The notes: generated by a model from the sequence alone, not told the origin. Counted from the first letter of the stretch, positions 35,691-48,185 are shown. The stretch is 64,000 nucleotides of DNA from Megalobrama amblycephala (GCF_018812025.1 NC_063063.1:6264942-6328941), one strand, 5' to 3'. Numbers and translations are program-made.

Positions 35691-37120
35691 TCAAACACCT
35701 TTTTACCCCTAAGCGTAAAACCTGGGTTTTGATGGCTGTAAAGGGGATGGATGTAGAGATGCTACTTCCCAGAGTTTACATAGCTAAATCACGTGTAGTC
35801 AGAATGCAAAAACCCTTTTCAAGAAGTGTTTTTCCCTCAAGTGAACTCCATATTCTCACTATATAATAATATATGAGCCATAAACCATATGTATTAAATA
35901 TTATACACATTTGCAACACATAACTTTTATACTTTAAAAAAAAAAAAAAAAAAAAACTTTTATACTTTTTGTTTTGTTTAAAGTTTCAATAAACTTTTCC
36001 ATAAAAAAAAAACTGAATTATTTGATTATTAGGATATATCATATTTCAGGCTTTACAGATTTAAGCAATCTGAATTTAAGTAATCTGAAAAATACAAGAG
36101 CATGAACGTTTCGCATTTTAATGCTCTTGTCATTTCTTTTCTGCACATTCTCAGTCATTAACTAATAACAGACATAAGTTCCATAATCACTCTATAACAT
36201 GACTAGACCAAATCACATTCAGCATTCAATTCAAAAATACTGAAAAAAGAATCTAAATCCAGCTTAATTTAACCTCTCTGCTTCAATGGGAATTTGCTTG
36301 CTTTTCCACAATTTTGGTGTCAAGATTTATTCAAGCACAATTAAAGACTATTTGCTAGGTAACAAAAATGCAGCAAAGAAGAACTGCTGTAAGTCAAAAA
36401 GGTTTCTGCCAAATTAGCCCATGCAGCTGTAAAGCAGAGCCTGTTCATTTTAATTGCCTTTCTGACTGAAGTCTCTGCTTTAGAGCAAAAAGAAAGTGAA
36501 AATTATTTATTTTTAGCATGTTCTTGGTTTTTCAAGCAAATATTAATTAATTCAATTCATAGACCTAAAAATACAAAGGCTGATGACTTTGTGAGAGGTT
36601 GTCAATATGGAAAACCGCTTGAGTGTTTGAATATAAATCAAAAAGTAAACATTCAGAAACTGACAAGAATGCATTTAAATGGTAGACTGTACTTTTCCCA
36701 CGAAAGTAAATCGGGCAGCGAAATGACAATAGGCTACAAACAATGTCTTGATCGACTCTTCTGGCCTCCCTCTCCTTCTTTTCATGGCGTTTCAGGTACC
36801 CTGATTTTTCGTTTAATTTTCAATCGGTCTCCTACTCTTCCACCAACTTCTTCTCTAACTTTAGCTGCCGCGTCAACACTGATTGGCCCTATTCACGAGA
36901 TAGGGTGGGACTTAATATTTTATTGGGTCCCTCAGATGTTTATCGCTGACTGAATAATTAATAAATACTCCGTGTTGGACTGAACCATTTTTCTGGAGGG
37001 GTGAAGAGCAGATATTTGGAAAACTAATTTCATCAAATTGCATGTTTCTGTGGTTTCCATTAAAATCTCTGGCATACAACTAATATAACTATTAGAATTA
37101 TCCACAGAACAGGGGCCTAT
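35691..37120. other. Unassigned stretch
   Basis: Includes a 22-base A run at 35936-35957 and a somewhat GC-richer block at 36690-36930 without recognised coding. A 120-codon frame there starts at GTG and shows no domain, so I do not call it a gene. Confidence 0.4.
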
Positions 37121-37124
37121 AGTT

Positions 37125-37207
37125 TAACTGCTGGATTTTGTGGGGCCCCCTGGGCAGTGGGGGCCCCTATAATTGTCACCACCTTTCACCCCACCAGCGA
37201 CGGCCCT
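37125..37207 (-). mobile_element. hAT-like terminal fragment
   Basis: The right edge, read on the minus strand, starts CAGGGCCGTCGCTGG, a hAT-type tip. The interior has inverted 'ggggcccc' blocks. The other end and the target duplication are not visible. Confidence 0.4.
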
Positions 37208-37221
37208 GAGCAGGTGTGAAA

Positions 37222-37960
37222 GCACCCTCACACTTGTCATGTTTGGTTCGATTAAAACGAACCCTGGTGCGATTGCTCGGTTAGTGCGGTTCATTTGAAC
37301 ATATGTGAATGCTGCCATCCGAACCCTGGTGCGCACCAAACAAGCGGACCGAGAACGCTGAAACGATGGGTCTCGGTCCGCTTCCAAACGAACTCTGGTG
37401 CTGTTCGAATGATATATGAACGCAACACGGACCAAAGACATGTAAACGAACCAAAGACAGGAAGACGAGACCCTAAAAAGGATAGAATGCTCACGCATGT
37501 CGGTTTTTCTCGTCATAGTCGCGAGTTTGCCCATCACAGGCATCAGACGCGCGTCTCCATACAGCAGATCATTTGTGTGTGTGTGACGGATGGATTCCCG
37601 CCGGTGTTTTGACTACTTTACACAATTTATAAGCTCTTCATGAGTTCCCAGCTGGCCAAAATACCATCACATGCAGGCTATGCCCCGCTACGCACACACA
37701 ACGAGCGCATTTACCTCAGCAAACAGCACTGTTTTGGATGTTCGGTAAGTTCCGTCTCAAAATAGACAATACGTCATAAAATCCGACCAATAACGTTGTG
37801 AATGTATCCCTATGCCTTAAGGTTCGGTATCTTTTGGTTCGGTGATAAAATTGCCAATGTGAATGCTAACCGGACCAGGACTAAATGTTGTTGTTTTTTT
37901 CTTCTTTGGTCCGGACCAAATGAACCAAACGAACCGAACTACAAGTGTGAACGCACCCTC
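37222..37960. mobile_element. Non-autonomous element with CACACTTGTxxTTCGGTTCG-type ends
   Basis: The left side 'cacacttgtcatgtttggtt' pairs with the right side ending 'ccgaactacaagtgtga'. 'gaaccctggtgcg' is repeated near the left end, and 'ggaccaaatgaacc' is on the right. A 16-bp direct repeat, tgtgaa-x-gcaccctca, spans both outer edges (37215-37230 and 37946-37961), which is unusual for a target duplication and may be the leftover tip of a neighbouring copy. Confidence 0.62.
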
Positions 37961-38260
37961 AAAATCTGAACAGATTTTAAAACACAAGGCATCATACACT
38001 GGATATCATACATTAAATAACTGAGGATCTTCACACACTACCAGACTTCCACGTCATGTAGATGAGATACATGACAAATGAAAACAATGTGTCATAAAAC
38101 TGGCTTAAAATATGAAACATGTTTTATATCCTCCAACTAGACTGAATCATAGTCTGAAGCAAAATAATCAGAGTCTGTGGCCATCATACACTACACAGTT
38201 TTCTGTGAACACAGTTAACACAGACATTCTTGATTGGTCTGGTCTAAGGTGCAAGACTGA

Positions 38261-38291
<31 letters not shown>

Positions 38292-40328
38292 TGCTTAAAC
38301 CAGTGCATAACTTACATTACAATTATGCAACAGTTTGGCATAACTGTATAACTGAACCAAACATAACTTTTAAACACACGTGCATGTGTGTCAAATAGAA
38401 ATGAGTGCAATAATGTTTATTCAGATACGCACTTTCATGCATCATAAAATTTACACAATAAATTATATTTTAATTTTCTTAATGAATGTGATTTTAAACT
38501 GTCTTTCTGTCATTCTGCTTTACTTCAAATAGGCTTAAATAGTACACAACACTTTACTATAACATTTATTCACTACACATTTTGCAAAATAATGTATAGC
38601 ATAAACAAATAAATATATGTTGTTTTTTTTTAAATAAATTAGTTAATATGACATCTGACTGGCTAGTAGCTAACCAATGGTAAATTGGCTTTAAGTGTAG
38701 AGAGGGGAAAAAAAAGTACATTTTCACTTAAATGGATACTCTGCAAATTGGGAAAAATGCAGTGATGCCAAAAACATATTATTCTCAATTGGTGGCTATT
38801 CAATTGTATACTTTTCTTTGTGCAAACCTTTTAAAACAGACTTATATTTTGTAATTTTGTAACCAATAATAAAATAGAGAATGTAATTTTACTTATGTTT
38901 TGGCTAATCTGGATAATCAATTCTGGAATTTGGGTATTTTCGCCATGTATAAAATATGCATCAAATGATTATTCATATATGTAAATATATGAACTATATT
39001 AATATGCACTACTTGAATGACAAGGCAATGTAGCTGTTGGGGTGGGGGGTGGAGGGGATGATAAAGAAGTGACAGTGACAGCAGCAATCGCTAATTCAAT
39101 TTTTTGGATTGTCATTGGTGGTGGGGATTTTTCTATGCTAATAGGTGGCAACAAGGGACTGTCTTAATGAGTCGTTGAGTTATTCACTCAATTGATTTGT
39201 CCAAAAGTACTAATTCATTCAGGAATGAAACTTCACTATGTGTGTTGCTCAGAGACACCGTCTGCAGTGGCTTCGTTTGCAGCTATATTCGGTGAAAAGC
39301 AGACAAAGGCTAAGTTATTAACGTCTTGTTTATTGAACTCTTATAATCATTTAGTTAGTTTGAATAACAGCATGATTAACTGCAGCCTCACGTCTACAGA
39401 AAAACACTTGAGTCAATGAAGACTCAATATAAATAATATTGATTTTATTTAGTTTTATCATTTTATCATCATTTAACTTATAAATTAGCATATTTTACTT
39501 GCAAGACTCCTATTATGCTTATTATGACTGCTACTGAAATTTTTCGATTTGATTTTGTAAGTTCAGGAAAGCATATAGGCCTATCTAAATACATTGTGTC
39601 TGAGGTAGAGCAATGGTGTTTCAAATGTTACTTAGAAATGCATAATTGGCAGCTTTATTGGTGTGTGTTTGTTCAGATAAAAGTTTTTATTATCTGTATC
39701 TTTGATTTTACACACATGAGATTTTTGGATGTGCAAGCCTTTTCTGTTCACATTTATTCTTTGCTCTATTACTTGTTTTTCATTTTTGCAGTCTCCATAG
39801 TTGCTTGGCTTTCAGAAAGACAGAGTTATGCTGTCTCAACTGGATTTGCCAAATAAAATGGTTTCATCAGTGGTCATGGAATGAAAAAAATGTTCCACAT
39901 CAATTTGCACAAAAAAATAAATAAATAAAATAAAATAAAAGTTTAAAAATATCCTGCTCGTCATTCTCTTCTCATTACGAGAGAACACAGCTGGCAGTCT
40001 GCTATGGTTGCCATTCTTGTGTGACCTATAATATATAAGAATCAATTTGCAATGGATGGGTAAAGCCTGAATTAGAATAATCCCATTGTGAATACCATCC
40101 TGAAATAACATAAAATAGCGCAAGGTTAAGAGGCAATTGTAATGAGGCCATTATTTCTGTTTATCAAGTCAATAGCACATTGGAGCACACAGCTTATAAA
40201 TTATTAAGAGCAAAGCTCATAAATCTTTTTTAGATTAAAAAAAAAAAAAAAAAAAAAATCACAGATGTTGCCATGGATGTTAATTGATTTTTCAGGGTGG
40301 ATATTTTAACTCCTATTCAGATGATGTT
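37961..40328. other. Repeat-poor stretch without recognised genes
   Basis: Contains a (GA)n tract at about 38260-38291, 'aataaataaataaaat' repeats near 39920 and an A run at 40239-40258. No element ends pair and no protein is recognised. The block at about 40070-40210 is a candidate conserved element by look only. Confidence 0.4.
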
Positions 40329-41837
40329 TTAAAGGGTTAGTTCACCCAAAAATGAAAATTCTGTCATTTATTACTTACCCTCATACCGTTCCACACCCAT
40401 AATACCTTTGTTAATCTTCGGAACGCAAATTAAGATATTTTAGTTGAAATCCAATGGCTCCATGAGGCCTTCATAGGGAGCAATGACATTTCCTCTCTCA
40501 AGATCCATAAAGGTACTAAAAACATACACTGTAAAAAATGACCATGATTTTAACAGTAAAAGACTGTAAAAATGCTGCGGTGAAAAACTGTCAATTGGTT
40601 TACAGAAAGTTTCTGTACTATATACGGTGAATAACTGTAATAGATCTAACGGTACATTTAATGTAATTTTACAGTAAAATACCGTTAAATTCACAGTTTT
40701 TGGAAGTGAAAAATAACAATTCATTGTAAAATTTACAGTGAAAAACCGTAAATTGACATTCCCACAATTCCCTGCGTGACACTTCACATTTGATATATTT
40801 TCGTTGAAATAACTCTGTTTCTTCTTAGTTTTTCTCATTTTTTTCTAATCAGTTATGTACATTAGGGTTTTATGTTACATCTAATGTTGTTAAATTAATG
40901 TTTATTGCATTTTTAAAATTTCATGCATGTTACCATGATGGTGTTTAGTGTGTGTGTGAATGACACTGTGTGCACCTTCTATATATTAGTATTGTGCTTC
41001 TCAGCTTGTGGAAAAGCTGCTTGTGATGAACTTTGATTCATCATGTGACTCTCATCACCACTGTGTTTGGTGACTGTCAGTGTATTATAAAGGTACAAAA
41101 CAGATATTAGTACTTCATTAGGTTGGTAAATGAACATTATATCAGTTAATGAAATATGTTATTTTACCGTAAATTTTACTGGGATTTTTTTTTACAGTGT
41201 GTAACAATGATGTTAATATTACTGAAATCCAATGTTAAATATACATATTTAAAATGTAAAATTCACATGTAACTCCGTAAGTATGTTTACGGTTTGATGT
41301 CATTTTTACAGTATTGTTCTGGTAACCACAGCTGCCGGTATTTTTCCGTAGAAACAACGGGATTTTTTTTACAGTGTATCTACATCAGCTCATGTGAGTA
41401 CAGTGGTTCAATATTAATATTATAAAGCGACGAGAAACAAAATAACGACTTATATAGTGATGGCCGATTTCAAAACACTGCTTCAGGAAGCATCGGAGCA
41501 CAATGAATCAGTGTATCGAATCATGATCGGATCGCGTGTCAAATGCCAAATGGCTGAAATCACATGCTTTGGCGCTCCGAACAGCAGATTCTACACGCTG
41601 ATTCATTATGCTCCGAATCTTCCTGAAGCAGTGTTTTGAAATCGGCCATCACTAAATAAGTCGTTATTTTGTTTTTTTGGCGCACCAAAAATGTTCTCGT
41701 CGCTTTATAATATTAATATTGAACCACTTATCACATGAATGATTTAAATATGTTTTTATCATTAATGATCTTGAAAGGAAATGTCATTGCTCCCTATGAA
41801 GGCCTCACGGAGCCATCGGATTTCAACAAAAATATCT
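40329..41837. mobile_element. Long TTAA hairpin element, interrupted and right-truncated
   Basis: TTAA at 40329-40332 starts the element. The left arm runs to 40526, a second element occupies 40527-41376, and the arm continues to a palindrome centred near 41550 ('gatggccgatttcaaaac' mirrored by 'gttttgaaatcggccatc'). The right arm then mirrors 'gcgacgag', 'aatattaatattgaaccac' and 'ggaaatgtcattgctccctatgaagg' but stops at 'aatatcttaa', where another TTAA element begins. Confidence 0.8.
40527..41376. mobile_element. MITE with CACTGTAAAAAA ends, nested
   Basis: Starts CACTGTAAAAAATGACC and ends TTTTTTTTACAGTG. TA flanks both sides (40525-40526, 41377-41378), which agrees with the host sequence reading 'aacatatct' without the insertion. 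The interior is rich in acagtaaaa/ttttactgt motifs in both directions. A reverse-orientated relative is at 35110-35690. Confidence 0.82.
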
Positions 41838-42215
41838 TAAAGGTGCTCTAAGTGATCCTGGGTGGAGTAACTTTCTGTTGACGTTCGAAGTGTTTTCAAA
41901 CAAAACAGAGGCTAGCTAGACCCTCCCTCCTCCTCCTCCTCCTCCTCCTCCCCCTCCACTCCTTGCTTCCTGAAACAGTCATGAACGCGCATTTAAAATC
42001 ATTCTTGTCAGTTATTGGCTGGAGCATGTTTATTATGTTTCGTGGTCCAGGCTGCACCAGTTTGTTTTTATTGCTGTTTTGGGAGCTTGTGGCGACTACA
42101 GAGACCGTGTTTTTTTACAGTGTGTTCAGGGGACAGGCAGCTAGAGGATAGTGAGGAGATGTTTGCTGTATGTGACAAAAAATGTTTTGGCCTAAAAACG
42201 CATTTCTTACTCTTA
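41837..42215. mobile_element. TTAA element inserted into the TTAA of another TTAA element
   Basis: It starts TTAAAGGTGCTCTAAGTGAT exactly at the TTAA found in 'aatatcttaattt' of the host family. It includes a (CTC)n tract (about 41926-41955). The right end is missing, and so is the rest of the host arm, so one deletion probably removed both. Confidence 0.6.
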
Positions 42216-42559
42216 GAGTCATCCTCAGGCAAATTTTTATGTATTTATTATTTCTGAATTGGCTTCTAATTGTTGAATTGTTTAATTGCCATGATACATT
42301 TTTACATGACAAATAAAATGTTATATATTTGGTTCATTCGCGACTCTCCTGAAATCATTATGACCAGTAGATTATGAGGAGGCTGATGCTACTGCAAATC
42401 TGTGTTAAGGATAGGTCAAACTAAAGGCTCATGAATGATCAAAAGACCTTTTGATTTCTATCACTGATTTAGCAAGTTGTATGGAAGTGGCTAAATAAAC
42501 TACATTTTTTTATACGAGTGAGCAGTAAGCAACCAACTAAAAGGTATTGGCTAACCCAA

Positions 42560-43440
42560 CAACCTCTGACGAAGATCAGACTGATGAGTTTGTGTCCGTG
42601 AGATTAACGCAAACCCGGGACATGTGTCTCTGTGCGGCACTGTGAGGAATTCAATGCCAGGCCCAGTACTCATGATGCATGGCCTTTCGGTCAGCCCGTA
42701 TACTGGAGCTAGGTGCCCAAATGTAGTGATTCACTGATGGTAACCCCATGTGATGTATTGTCCACGATACGGATTTCCCTGATGGTAAACACGTGTCTTC
42801 ACTTAGGCAGAGCCTATAGTCTCTGCCACCATTTTCTGTGATTGTAGTAGTTCCTCCCTTTTTAGGTAGGACTTACCACAGGGACTTTTTTCATGTGTGG
42901 TACTTTCTGAATGTAAATCCATGTGATGTATTCTCCACATACTTACCTTCCCTTTAGGTAGCATGTGGTCTGTGTAGTGTTCTTTCTCCCATCTGGGTGG
43001 AAGAGCACTTCCTTCGATGCTCTGGTTTGAATCAGAATTAGATTTTTTAAAAAAAGAAGAACTGAAAAGATCAAGCAAGTCTGGCTGAAGTGGTCCTATA
43101 GTAAGTACTGTCCTTCAGTCCTTTGTAACCTCTATTCCTAGATGGAGGGAACGTGGCATGGTGTCTCTCCTGCCACAATGCTGAACTACCCACTGGATGG
43201 CTGGAACACACTCCCAGCTCCTCAGCACACACCTGAATGAGTGGATGCATGCCAGCTCTTTTTATACCCATATGTCCGAAGGAGTGGCACATGCAAATTC
43301 CACTCGCCAATTCCCAATCAGCCTTTTCAGAAGTATAGGAGATGTTTGGGGCTCCCAAGTGTGACCCTCCATCAGGGAACAGAGTACAATATTAAACAAG
43401 GTGTTCTCTATACAATAGAATAAAAATAAAAAGAAGTCTT
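42560..43440. mobile_element. Possible DIRS-like retroelement terminal fragment
   Basis: A stretch of more balanced base composition with imperfectly repeated blocks ('gatggtaaccccatgtgatgtatt' near 42737 and 'aaatccatgtgatgtattctcc' near 42917). It ends with 'atatgtccgaaggagtggc' and 'ccctccatcagggaac'. From memory these resemble the untranslated ends of cyprinid DIRS-type elements. No reverse transcriptase or recombinase motif is readable here. Confidence 0.4.
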
Positions 43441-43544
43441 CAAAAAATTGTCAGTAATGAAACAAAGAAAAACAAAGAGTCTAATAACAAATGATATTGT
43501 CAAAGTATAGCACACATGATGAAGATGATGAAAGTCAAAAGTCT

Positions 43545-44271
43545 TTAAAGGGATAGTTCACCCAAAAATGAAGATTCTATCATTAATTACTCACCCTCAT
43601 GTCGTTCCAAAACTGAAAGACTTTCATTCATTTTCAGTACACAAATTAAGATATTTTTGATGAAGTCCTGAGAGCTTACTTTCCCTCCATAGATAGCGAC
43701 ACAATTGAAACTTTGACTCTTCAAAAACGTTCATAAAAGAAATCGTAAAACTTAATCCATATGAATTGAGTGGTTTAGTCCAAATTTTCTGAAGAGACTT
43801 GGTTGCTTTATGTGGTGAACAGATTTAATTTTGGCTTGTATTCACGTATATACATTGATCAGCAAACATAAACAGAAGCTCAACCGGACCTGCTTGACGC
43901 GTGAGAACAAACCTCTTGTGGAAGCTTAAAGGTGCTGCGTAACGCACGAGAATAAACCTCATTGGTTCTCGCATGATTCAAGCAAACATGCTTGAGCTTC
44001 CGTTTACTACAACTGATGTGTAAATTGATTAGTGCTTACATGTGAATATAAGCCTAAATTCAATCTGTTCGTCATATAAAGTGATTGTGTCTCTTCAGAA
44101 AATTTGGACCCAACTGCTCAATTCATATGGAGTTGTACGATCTCTTTATGAACTTTTTGAAGCATCAAAGTAGTTGCGTACCTGTCTATGGAGGGACAGA
44201 AAACTCTCAGATTTCATCAAAAAGATCTTCATTTGTGTTCCGAAGATGAATGAAAGACTTACGGGTTTGGA
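43545..44271. mobile_element. TTAA hairpin element, third subfamily, right tip lost
   Basis: TTAA at 43545-43548, then AAGGGATAGTTCACCC. Arms mirror each other around about 43910: 'aaattttctgaagagac' with 'ctcttcagaaaatttgg', and 'cataaagtgattgtgtc' with its partner. The right arm stops at 'cttacgggtttgg', about 50 bp short of the expected TTAA. Confidence 0.72.
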
Positions 44272-44689
44272 TAAAATTTGATATAGAGTTAATTTTATAG
44301 TTATAATAATGATTTTATAATGTGAACCATTGATTAATTCTCTAGCCATCTAGTGGTTGTAGTTAAAAATTCATGTTATTTTAATTTTAATTTAATTTAA
44401 GTGTTTGCTTTCCAGTAGATGGCAGTAATCGTCCACTAAACCCAGGCACATTTTTCATGTCTGTCACTAGAAATGTAGATCTTTATTAAAGTGGATTTAA
44501 CATAATATTTTGCCATTTTATATAAATGTATATACTTAAATTATAACAAACTGAGGCAAATAAATAACACAAAATACCATAAATCCTACAAAATTGCACA
44601 ACTTTACAATAAAATATTAAAGTAGGCCATTACGTTTGTTTAAAAACCAAAACCCGATCACGCATTCGTTTGTTTGTTTTTTCTTGCGC

Positions 44690-44915
44690 GGGTACCCCGT
44701 GCCACCCTGGGCCGTCCAGGCCTAAATCCGTCACTGAATGTTTTTTAGGAAAAAGTTAGGCTACTCAGCTTAGAACATTTGGCCGTGTCCACAGTTTCAA
44801 GAGCATCCATATTTCAACCCAGTGTCATGACAACACCGGCCCTCGCGGCCAAATAAACTGACCGGCCCACCGGGAATTCTCCCGGTGCTCCCGATTAGCC
44901 AATCCGGGCCTGAGT
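44690..44915 (-). mobile_element. Two adjacent hAT-like tips
   Basis: On the minus strand one fragment starts CAGTGACGGATTTAGGCC (ending at 44736 on the plus strand). A second starts CAGGCCCGGATTGGC (about 44911) with an inverted 'cccgg' core. Neither has a visible partner end. Confidence 0.4.
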
Positions 44916-45103
44916 GTTACCATTCATGGTTGTATTGTGAGTTCTTTTTCTTTTTTCTTTTCTTTTTTTTTCTACAGAAAGCAGATACTTTAGGCCTACA
45001 GATACTTTGATACATTTATATAATGCAAAGACATTTATAAATGTATTTATAACAATCCAGCCACACTTTATTGTTTTGTTTTGTTTTGATTTGTTTCATT
45101 TTG

Positions 45104-45221
45104 TTTTTCCAGGACTGAATCAGAGTGTAATGACACAGCAGATTAATTGTGGAGAAAAGCCTAAAGATGAACTGGACAGACTCTGTTGGGTTTCTCAGAT
45201 TGTATTGTTCCCACAGGTGAA
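45104..45221 (+). other. Splice-flanked open stretch, possible exon
   Basis: A T-rich tract ending 'tttttccag' precedes an open stretch, and 'cccacag|gtgaag' follows, so acceptor-like and donor-like signals bracket about 118 bp. Its one open frame reads GLNQSVMTQQINCGEKPKDE onward, with no motif I know. Such signals arise by chance often; I list it because it is the best exon-like interval in the window. Confidence 0.15.
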
Positions 45222-46474
45222 GTCAGTTCATGTCTAAGCTAAGATTCATCACAGAGAGGAACACACTGGAGTGCTCTCTGAACCTGAGTTACATGCTCAT
45301 GTGAGTGTGACATGTTGAGGGATTATCCACCCTCCCAGAATCCCTGACTGAGAGGAAGCCAGATTCACACAGACAGAATGGGAAGTATGAAGAGAGAGGA
45401 AAAACAGAATGGTGTGTTTTTAGAGTGGTGCAATCGTGAGGTGAGACACTGAAGTTTTTTTCCTTTTTTTTCACTTTGAAGCTTCTTCTTATTTGTGTAA
45501 TCCATGCAGTGACGATGTCACTTGCAAGAGTCATACTTTTTTTTAATCCCATTTCATAAGTAGGATTTGCATGATCAATAAGAGTTGCTTCAAATGATGT
45601 TGTCATGCTTTGATTATTATTATTTTTTTAAATCATATAAACTCATCAAGAGTTGCAGATTGACTAAAGCTTAGCAGTATTTAAATATAAATCATATGTC
45701 AAGATTGCTTTGTTTAATTAAATGGTTATTTTACCTTGTGTATGTTTGCTAGAAATACAATTTGTGGAATTTTCCTAAATCCACTCTTCTTCCAAAAAAT
45801 CCTTCTTCATCCACTCTTTTCCCTAAATCCAATCTTCCTGAATATGTTATTTCATCCCACACATTTAACTGTCCTGTGGCATAATGTTCAAATTATCATG
45901 TATAGGATGACAGTTTCAAAACCTAATGAGCAGCCAAAGTAGGCAGGATTAAAAGGTGTCAGTGGCATGCTCCAAAACATGAAATATGTTGCAAGAGCTT
46001 GTGTAGTAGTTGTGTATTTAGAAAATCATTTTGCGATTCCACTTGCCATGACCATATTTGCGGTTTCCTGCCACCATGCTGACTTCGGAGGTTGGCGCCA
46101 TTTGCTGCTTCCCAGTCTGCATGAGACGTCACAGCGGTAGGTCGCACAAAGTTTTTGCGGTGATTCAATTAGGGCCGTATTTCAAGCCCCTCTGTGATGT
46201 ACATTCAGATGTTTCGTTGATTTATTTTTTTTATTTATTAGTTATTTTTAATATCTGTAATTTTCTCTCTTTCTTAGCATTGTGTATTCCTGCCGCACGC
46301 TGGTTTATATGCTGCACAAGTCCTCATATATTTCCATTTGTGTTATCCAGAATAAAAGGAGGACCTGATGGCAAGAATTTTCACAGTCTGTCCTTAATTT
46401 TCGACAAAACGCAGAAAACACACCGCTACACTTGGTTTGTAATTTTTGTTGACTTGTATAGTAATACATTTTTG

Positions 46475-46712
46475 CCTGGTTTCGCAGAAAAGCCTTAAGC
46501 CTAGTCCCAAGCTAAAATGCATGTTTGTGCTGTCTTAACTGAAAGCAACTTGCACTGACATATCTTAAAATATGTCAGTGCCTTTGTTTCGCCTCAAGAT
46601 GCTCACCAGTAATGTTTTTTTTCTAAGGCACTTTTATAGAAGCTACTTAATTAGTCTAATTTGGCTAAGGCCTACTCCTGGCTTAATCCAAGCTTTTTCT
46701 GTAAAACCTGGC
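46475..46712. mobile_element. CCTGGTTTC-ended hairpin MITE, uninterrupted
   Basis: The left CCTGGTTTCGCAGAAAAGCC pairs with the right end CTTTTTCTGTAAAACCTGG. The centre 'tgacatatcttaaaatatgtca' is a near-perfect palindrome. It is the reverse-orientated relative of the split copy at 18381-19683. Confidence 0.78.
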
Positions 46713-46749
46713 CTTCCGCTTCATATGTATGGCTTTTCTGAAGTAATAA

Positions 46750-46870
46750 ACTTGCTCGGTAGCTTACCTGATACAGAATTGCACTAGCGATGTAGAGCAC
46801 ACAGGTACAAGTCCCGTGAAACACAAGTCATGATAAAAGAGATCTTGTGGTGGTTTTTTACCAAAAAGGG
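46750..46870 (+). mobile_element. tRNA-derived SINE-like fragment
   Basis: 'ggtagcttacctgatacag' resembles a tRNA A box, and 'ggtacaagtcc', 35 bp further on, resembles a B box, at the spacing of an internal RNA polymerase III promoter. No tRNA cloverleaf closes, so it is not a tRNA gene. A shorter relative with only the A-box part is at 55865-55935. Confidence 0.5.
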
Positions 46871-48185
46871 CAGGGCAGTTGGATTTGACAGCAGGTCAAT
46901 TCAAATCCAAATACATGCATTTTTAGTTCGATAGCTACAAAAAATGCAAGTATTCAGCTGTTTATTATAATGTTGCAGACTGGTCTAATTGGTATAAACT
47001 CACATCAACTGCCCACAGGTTAGGTTATCCAACCTTTAAAACAAAATAACAGATTTGGTTCTGTATTAGTGCTAAAAACGAATAGAACTGTCTGTTTGCC
47101 CAAACAATGGCCCACACTTCAACTTTTAATTGAAAGCCTGAAGAATCAATGACGAGTATTCTTGCATGCACCAGTATCCACTGTTCTTCACAATCTTTTT
47201 TTACTTTTCCTCAAGGGGTCATGATTGATTTGACCTAAGAGCAAGAAGTGTATGTGACTAAAACAAGCATTGTAAAATTCAGAGAAATTTGAAGTTAAAT
47301 ACCTCTAACCCTTGTCTCAATAAACAAACGTTGATAAACAACATATTTTTTCTCAGTTGGTTTTAGAGTTTCAAAGGCATCCCAGTGCCAAATCACTCTT
47401 TTTAGCAATGTCATTGTAGACATAGTGTTTCCACTGTTATGATAATTTGAATGTATGGCAGTGAAGGCAAAGACAAATTGTTTCATGTGAAATAATGAAA
47501 TAGTGGAATGATGTTTATATGGCCCTATCTGGACCACTGACTGATCAACCTTGTGTCATTTGTTAATTTGGCTACTGAAAAAAAATCACCTAATCAGCTT
47601 ATTGAGCACAATAATATTTTATTAAAATGCTAAAGCTTAAAAGTAGAAATATAAGTAATTGGAAAATATGAGTAATAAGTTAATATTATCATAGCGAAGA
47701 ACATTAAGACAAATTGGCATGCTTTCTGCCGACATCATCATTAAGAGTTTTTCCTGTGTAAAATTAGTGAAGTATAACATAATAATTATTCATCATCAGA
47801 AACAATTTTTTTCTCTCACTTTTTTCCTCCACTGATTTTGCCATTACGTTTAAAACAAATTCTCAATTGCTTTTAATTATGTATTTATTGCTATTCTTTA
47901 TTAAGAGTGCTCAAAATTAGTTTCCATATTTATTTGACCCTGAAAGTTGGAGCTCGAAGAAAAATAGTTTTCCGCCAATAATTCTGACACTTTTGTGCAT
48001 TCATCTCATCAATACTATCACTTTGAGATGGCTTGATTGGCAGCATGAGATTAGGGTTTGTTTGTTTGTTTGTTTGTTTGTTGTTGTTGTTTTAATGTGT
48101 CTCCTCCACTATTTGGAATGGAGTGATCTTTCCCCTACAAATGAATAATTTTTTTTAATTAATAATTTAGTATGACATGTCAGTA
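46871..48185. other. Unassigned stretch with (GTTT)n
   Basis: About six GTTT units at 48057-48082 and no recognised gene or paired ends. Confidence 0.45.

Noticed and set aside
36591..36953. A 120-codon plus-strand frame in a GC-richer block
   Set aside because: It begins at GTG rather than ATG, has no recognisable domain or splice context, and its composition is not coding-like. Frames of this length are expected by chance in 64 kb.
39515..39856. A 113-codon frame rich in hydrophobic residues, like a membrane protein
   Set aside because: The hydrophobicity follows from T-rich DNA. No signal peptide, motif or splice context supports it.
46753..46825. A tRNA gene
   Set aside because: A-box-like and B-box-like motifs are present, but no acceptor stem or anticodon arm pairs. 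It reads as a tRNA-derived repeat.
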